DNA of 64,000 nt from Polaribacter dokdonensis (GTDB taxonomy: Bacteria > Bacteroidota > Bacteroidia > Flavobacteriales > Flavobacteriaceae), in NCBI RefSeq assembly GCF_024362345.1, contig NZ_CP101505.1:268001-332000 (forward strand), given 5' to 3'. The position numbers and the translations under genes are program-made. The notes under the pieces are model-generated. The model had not been told where the DNA came from and did not search any database. It worked only from the letters and a program-made list of their open reading frames with translations. Of this stretch, positions 60,077 to 64,000 are shown in pieces (position 1 is the first letter of the stretch; each line of letters begins with the position of its first letter).

Positions 60077-60784
60077 ATGAAAGTAATTAAAAGTTTAGCG
60101 TTAGTAGCAGGTTTAGCTACAATGGTTTCTTGTAACAATCAAAAAGCAGATGTTAAGTCTTTAGAAACAGAAATAGATTCAGCTAGTTATGCTTTAGGTA
60201 TGGATATGGCTATTAAAATTAAATCTAATTTTAGTGAGGCAGACACAGATATGTTTTTACAAGGTTATAGAAATGGAATGGATTCAACAAATATGTTGAT
60301 GAAAGAAGAAGAACTTGGAGATTTCTTAAGAACGTTTTTCCAGAAACAACAAATGGAAAAAGCACAAAATGAAGCAAAAGTAAAATTTGCTGCAGTAAAA
60401 GCTGCAGGAGAAAAATTCTTAGCAGAAAACAAAACGAAAGAAGGTGTTGTAACTACAGATAGTGGATTACAATACATGGTTTTAAAAGAAGGTAAAGGTG
60501 ATGTGATAGACCCTACAAATAAAGTGAAGTTACATTATCATGGAACTACCATTGATGGACAAGTTTTTGATAGTACAGTAGATAGAAATGAACCATATGA
60601 AACTGTAGCAAACATTTTTATACCTGGCTTTAACGAAGGTTTAGCTATGATGAAAGTAGGTTCTAAATATAAATTCTTTATTCCACAAGAATTGGCATAT
60701 GGAGCACAACAAAGAGGACAATTAATTAAGCCTTTTTCTGCTTTAATTTTTGAGGTAGAGATTTTAGAAATTTTAGAAGACTAG
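60077..60784 (+). CDS. FKBP-type peptidyl-prolyl isomerase lipoprotein (FkpA/Mip-like)
   Basis: The 235-residue lipoprotein (lipobox LATMVSC, Cys19) has a helical N-terminal dimerisation domain (FLQGYRNGMDSTNMLMKEEELG) and a C-terminal FKBP domain from about 120: SGLQYMVLKEGKGD, VKLHYHGTTIDGQVFDSTVDR, FIPGFNEGLAMMKVGSKYKFFIPQELAYG. This is the FkpA/Mip layout: a V-shaped periplasmic chaperone. It is 7 bases after gldI and abuts the next isomerase gene. Confidence 0.95.
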   Translation: MKVIKSLALVAGLATMVSCNNQKADVKSLETEIDSASYALGMDMAIKIKSNFSEADTDMFLQGYRNGMDSTNMLMKEEELGDFLRTFFQKQQMEKAQNEAKVKFAAVKAAGEKFLAENKTKEGVVTTDSGLQYMVLKEGKGDVIDPTNKVKLHYHGTTIDGQVFDSTVDRNEPYETVANIFIPGFNEGLAMMKVGSKYKFFIPQELAYGAQQRGQLIKPFSALIFEVEILEILED

Positions 60785-61942
60785 ATGAAAAAGGGAATAT
60801 ATAGCGTATTATTTTTAGTATTACTTTTTAGTTGTAAACCAGCAGAGTATAAAGACTTAAACGATGGTCTTTATGCTGAGATACAGACAAATAAAGGTGA
60901 TATTTTAATAGAACTTTACGCAAAAGATGTTCCTATGACTGTGGCTAACTTTGTAGCTTTAGCAGAAGGTACAAACAATAGAGTAGCAGATTCTTTAAAA
61001 GGTAAAAAATTCTATGATGGCATTCGTTTTCATAGAGTTGTAGATAATTTTATCATACAAGGAGGAGATCCTACAGAAACAGGAAGAGGAACTGCAGGTT
61101 ATAGATTTGGAGACGAATTTACCAGAAATGAAGAAGGTGCATTAATGTATAAGCATAATGATGCAGGAATCTTATCTATGGCAAATGGAGGCCCTAATTC
61201 TAATGGAAGTCAGTTTTTTATTACACACAAACCAATACCACATTTAGATGGTAAGCATAGTGTTTTTGGTAAAACAATTGTAAATTCTAAGCAATTATCA
61301 GCTTTAAAAAAGCAATTTTCAGATTCTTTAGCTTTAGATAAAGCTATTGATTCTTTAAGAATGGCTGTTGTAAATAACATAAAAAGGTTAGATACCATAG
61401 AAACCATTAAAATTATTAGAATTGGTGCTGAAGCTAACTCTTTTGACGAGGCTGAAGTTTTTGATAGAGAACTATCTGAATTTGCTGAAAGCGAAGAAGA
61501 TCGTTTAAAAAAAGAGAAAGATATTGAAACTGCTCGTTATTCTAAATATTTGGCAAATAAGGATGTTTTTCTTGCAAAAATGGATGAAGCTAAGGCTAAG
61601 AAAACAGATTCTGGTTTACGTATTTTAAAATTAAAAAGTAATCCTTCAGGAGAAAAGGTAGTTGATAATAAACCAATTCAGGCACATTTTACTTTGTATA
61701 CTGCTGATGGTAAAAAAATTCAAACTACAGAAGAGAATAGTAAGCCATTTGTTTTTCAATTAGATGATGAGCAAAGGCCTATGATTACTGGTTTTAAAGA
61801 AGGTGTTAAAAACTTAAGAACAGGTGAAAAGGTTAGACTTTTTATTCCTTATTATATAGGATTTGGAGAGGCAAAATACGGTCCTTTTCCTGCAAAATCT
61901 GATTTAGTTTTCGAAGTAGAAATTTTAGAAATAGGCAAATAG
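60785..61942 (+). CDS. Cyclophilin-FKBP fusion isomerase lipoprotein
   Basis: The 385-residue lipoprotein (lipobox LVLLFSC, Cys17) has a cyclophilin domain at about 30-200 (GDILIELYAKDVPMTVANFV, GKKFYDGIRFHRVVDNFIIQGGDP, ILSMANGGPNSNGSQFFITH with catalytic Phe/Gln, HLDGKHSVFGKTI). A charged coiled linker follows at 220-275, then an FKBP domain to the end (VDNKPIQAHFTLYTADGKK, GFKEGVKNLRTGEKVRLFIPYYIGFG). Two unrelated isomerase folds on one chain are a recurrent flavobacterial form. It is the third isomerase gene in a row. Confidence 0.94.
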   Translation: MKKGIYSVLFLVLLFSCKPAEYKDLNDGLYAEIQTNKGDILIELYAKDVPMTVANFVALAEGTNNRVADSLKGKKFYDGIRFHRVVDNFIIQGGDPTETGRGTAGYRFGDEFTRNEEGALMYKHNDAGILSMANGGPNSNGSQFFITHKPIPHLDGKHSVFGKTIVNSKQLSALKKQFSDSLALDKAIDSLRMAVVNNIKRLDTIETIKIIRIGAEANSFDEAEVFDRELSEFAESEEDRLKKEKDIETARYSKYLANKDVFLAKMDEAKAKKTDSGLRILKLKSNPSGEKVVDNKPIQAHFTLYTADGKKIQTTEENSKPFVFQLDDEQRPMITGFKEGVKNLRTGEKVRLFIPYYIGFGEAKYGPFPAKSDLVFEVEILEIGK

Positions 61943-61943
61943 G

Positions 61944-62504
61944 TTGTTTGAATCATTAATACAATTAGACAAACAAGTTCTTATTTTTATAAATAATTTA
62001 GGAACAGAACAATGGGATCCATTTTGGTTGGCTGTAACCAATCAATTCAGTTGGATTCCATTGTTTGCTCTTATCTTATTTTTGATTCTAAAAAACTTTG
62101 GTTGGAAACGTGGAGGAGTAATGATTTTGTTCTTAATAGCATTAGTTGCTATATCAGATCAGTTTACGGTTTTTGTGAAAGATAATTCTTATAGATTAAG
62201 ACCAATTAATGATCCTGAGATAGCACATTTATTGCGTGTTTTGGTAAAACCACAAAGTTTTAGTTTTATGTCTGGGCATGCAACAACATCTACTTTCTTT
62301 TCAGTCTTTGTAATTTTCTTATTAAGAGAAAAGTATAAAAAGATATATTTAATCTTAATTTTTCCATTTCTTTTTGCTTTTAGTAGATTATACCTAGCAG
62401 TGCATTTCCCATTAGATGTAATATCAGGTATACTTACAGGGCTTATCTTTGCAAATATCTACTACTTTTTCTTTAAGAAAGTTGATGAAAAACTATTCTT
62501 CTAG
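61944..62504 (+). CDS. PAP2-family membrane phosphatase
   Basis: The 186-residue protein starts with TTG one base after the preceding stop. It has five or six membrane segments and the three-part phosphatase motif: VKDNSYRLRPIN (K-x6-RP), MSGHATTSTFF (PSGH position with Met for Pro) and SRLYLAVHFPLDVISG (S-R-x5-H-x3-D). It would dephosphorylate a lipid phosphate such as undecaprenyl diphosphate or PGP. Its end overlaps the convergent LTA-synthase-like gene by 12 bases. Confidence 0.93.
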   Translation: MFESLIQLDKQVLIFINNLGTEQWDPFWLAVTNQFSWIPLFALILFLILKNFGWKRGGVMILFLIALVAISDQFTVFVKDNSYRLRPINDPEIAHLLRVLVKPQSFSFMSGHATTSTFFSVFVIFLLREKYKKIYLILIFPFLFAFSRLYLAVHFPLDVISGILTGLIFANIYYFFFKKVDEKLFF

Positions 62505-64000
62505 CTTTTTATTATTGAAGTATAAATACTTTGTTGAGTGGTAATAAGCATTCAAAAGGCTATCCATAGCTGCTGCTTTATTAGGATATTTCTCTTTAAT
62601 ATCAACCAAGTTATTATCCTTTAAATTATACAATCCTTTTGTTTTGGAGATATTTGTTCTTGAGTAATACATGCTATCTTGCAGTAAACCAACAGTAGGT
62701 TCACCTTTCATATTTAAATACACAAAAGATGATGTTAGTTTATTATCTAAAGTGTCTAAAATATTACTTCCTAAAGTATAATTTGTATAATCTTCTTTAA
62801 TTAGATGCATAATTGTAGGGAATAAATCTATCAATTTTGCATTTTTCTGAACTACTTTAGGTTTTACATATTTTGGTCCATGGATAAAGAAAAGTGCGTG
62901 TTGTAAATTAATATTCAAATCATGCTCAGTTGTATATTGATGATTTCTGTTCATCATGGTATTATGATCACCAAAAAACACAAAAATGGTATTATCATAA
63001 TAACCAGATTCTTTAGCTCTTTCTAAAAATTTACCAATATTAAAATCTAAATAACGTAAAGCATTTAATTGTGCAACCGATTTAAAGCCAGATTTTTTTA
63101 ACAAGTCATTAGAAATGGCATCCTCAGAAAGAGGAGCAAAACTCTCTTTTTGATCGGGTACTGTAAATGGAATATGATTAGTTGCAGTCTGAATGTAAGC
63201 TACAAAAGGTTCTTCTTTTTCATGTAGTTTTTTAAGTACCTTATCTGACTCTTTAAACAACTCATAATCGTCTATACCCCAAACATCAGCTCTGTTTTCA
63301 TTTTCATAGCTGCCTTCTTCAAAAATTTTAAGTCCGTTAATGTTTGCTTGAAAAACTCCTCTAATATTGGCCCAATTTGCACTTCCACCAAGAAAGTAAA
63401 GTTTTTCATATCCTTCAAACTGATCAAACAAAATTCGTTGATTTATAATCATTGGATTCCTAGAAGCAGTGTTAATATCATCTATATCTGGTAAACCTGT
63501 TACACTTGCAAATACACTTGCAGCTGTTCCAGATTTATGCACATAAAAGTTAGAAAAACTAGTACTTAAAGGAATTAAAGAGTCTATTACAGGAGAACTG
63601 TTTATGGGATTTCCATAATAACTTAAAGGTTTTACTCCAACAGATTCTAACATTACAATAACCACATTTGGCTTTGTTTTTAAACTATCAGGAAAAACAA
63701 CTTTCCTTTCAAACGAAATTGTGTCTTTTGGTAAATTTAATTCTTCTGCGATTACTGGATAGTATTTTTTAAATTCTTCCATATCAACACTTTCGCTTCT
63801 AAATTTAAAGCTATCAAAGAAATATAGAACAGGATTTAAAGCAAACTGATTTACTTTATTATTCTTAGAGAAAAAAGCCTCACTCCATCTCAGAGGATAA
63901 TGAGTAAAACTATTATAAATACTAAATGAGAGTATTAATATTGTTGCTACAAAATATCCTGTTTTTAATTTTATTGAAAAATGAGTTTCTTGATTACTGA
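62493..64000 (-). CDS. LTA-synthase/phosphoglycerol-transferase family protein, N-terminus cut by window edge
   Basis: The frame stays open to the right edge, so this is the last 502 residues of a longer protein; the ATG at 63782 is internal. The visible part has a membrane segment (TGYFVATILILSFSIYNSF) and a sulfatase-fold domain: KPNVVIVMLESVGVKPLSYY (metal residues), VHKSGTAASVFASVTG with the nucleophile Thr/Ser, YLGGSANWANIRGVFQ, DNTIFVFFGDHNTMMN (metal DH) and HALFFIHGPK. In Gram-positives it polymerises lipoteichoic acid; in Bacteroidota the family probably transfers phosphoglycerol or phosphoethanolamine to envelope glycans. Confidence 0.92.
   Translation of the reverse strand, partial: SNQETHFSIKLKTGYFVATILILSFSIYNSFTHYPLRWSEAFFSKNNKVNQFALNPVLYFFDSFKFRSESVDMEEFKKYYPVIAEELNLPKDTISFERKVVFPDSLKTKPNVVIVMLESVGVKPLSYYGNPINSSPVIDSLIPLSTSFSNFYVHKSGTAASVFASVTGLPDIDDINTASRNPMIINQRILFDQFEGYEKLYFLGGSANWANIRGVFQANINGLKIFEEGSYENENRADVWGIDDYELFKESDKVLKKLHEKEEPFVAYIQTATNHIPFTVPDQKESFAPLSEDAISNDLLKKSGFKSVAQLNALRYLDFNIGKFLERAKESGYYDNTIFVFFGDHNTMMNRNHQYTTEHDLNINLQHALFFIHGPKYVKPKVVQKNAKLIDLFPTIMHLIKEDYTNYTLGSNILDTLDNKLTSSFVYLNMKGEPTVGLLQDSMYYSRTNISKTKGLYNLKDNNLVDIKEKYPNKAAAMDSLLNAYYHSTKYLYFNNKKLEE

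Overview
The window is chromosomal DNA from a marine-type member of the Flavobacteriaceae (Bacteroidota), probably close to Polaribacter or Tenacibaculum. The support is the very low G+C, the gliding-motility gene gldI, TonB-dependent receptors, many lipoproteins with short Bacteroidota-style signal peptides, Bacteroidota -7 boxes (TAnnTTTG) before many genes, and an almost complete lack of Shine-Dalgarno sequences. The genus is an inference.

Region 1 (1-8232) is the accessory part and the most interesting. It is an integron-like gene-cassette array. Seven cassettes, all on the minus strand and mostly holding one unknown, often secreted or lipoprotein, gene each, are separated by six palindromic recombination sites of about 130-200 bp. 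Each site begins with an ..AAC core and ends with a GTT.. core. The first bases of every complete cassette are the exact reverse complement of the core box at its own far end, which is the signature of attC/G^TT-type cassette integration. Five of the sites share one fold, topped by an 8-bp hairpin with a GNRA-type loop (GCGA or GAGA) whose stem covaries. The array ends at an attI-like junction next to a tyrosine recombinase (6302-7486) that has all catalytic residues and an IntI-like C-terminus, but appears to lack the IntI-specific insertion and carries an extra N-terminal domain. It is co-directional with the cassettes rather than divergent. A divergent HU-like gene (7782-8177) and three 22-bp-spaced direct repeats complete the platform. 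I think this is the undescribed system in the window.

Region 2 (8233-19832) is core genome: a FecA-like TonB receptor, guaB, a carboxypeptidase-regulatory-domain protein, tRNA-Leu(GAG) and tRNA-Lys(UUU), shikimate kinase, a phosphoribosyltransferase with an Hsp15-like S4 protein, a Ca-binding-type FKBP lipoprotein, ffh-folD, and a DinB protein. Region 3 (19974-24186) is a sensory operon: a secreted solenoid protein with a strict 34-residue repeat, an intact LytS-type histidine kinase, a second kinase lacking its phosphoacceptor His, and a LytTR response regulator.

Region 4 (24323-38840) holds msrB, an M48 protease, an MFS permease, a CDP-alcohol phosphatidyltransferase, a probable metal-uptake cluster (small His-containing protein, TonB receptor, His/Asp-rich lipoprotein, TerC), purB, MORN-type proteins and mnmA. 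Region 5 (38843-43647) has a nitronate monooxygenase-like enzyme, then a compact fructan/sucrose operon (GH32, sugar porter, fructokinase). Region 6 (43779-64000) is housekeeping: cold-shock protein, lytic transglycosylase, mtaB, two rhomboids, mutL (with degenerate endonuclease motifs), ribH, recF-dciA, ndk, phoD, a DHH phosphoesterase followed by three tandem peptidyl-prolyl isomerases including gldI, a PAP2 phosphatase, and an LTA-synthase-like protein cut by the right edge.
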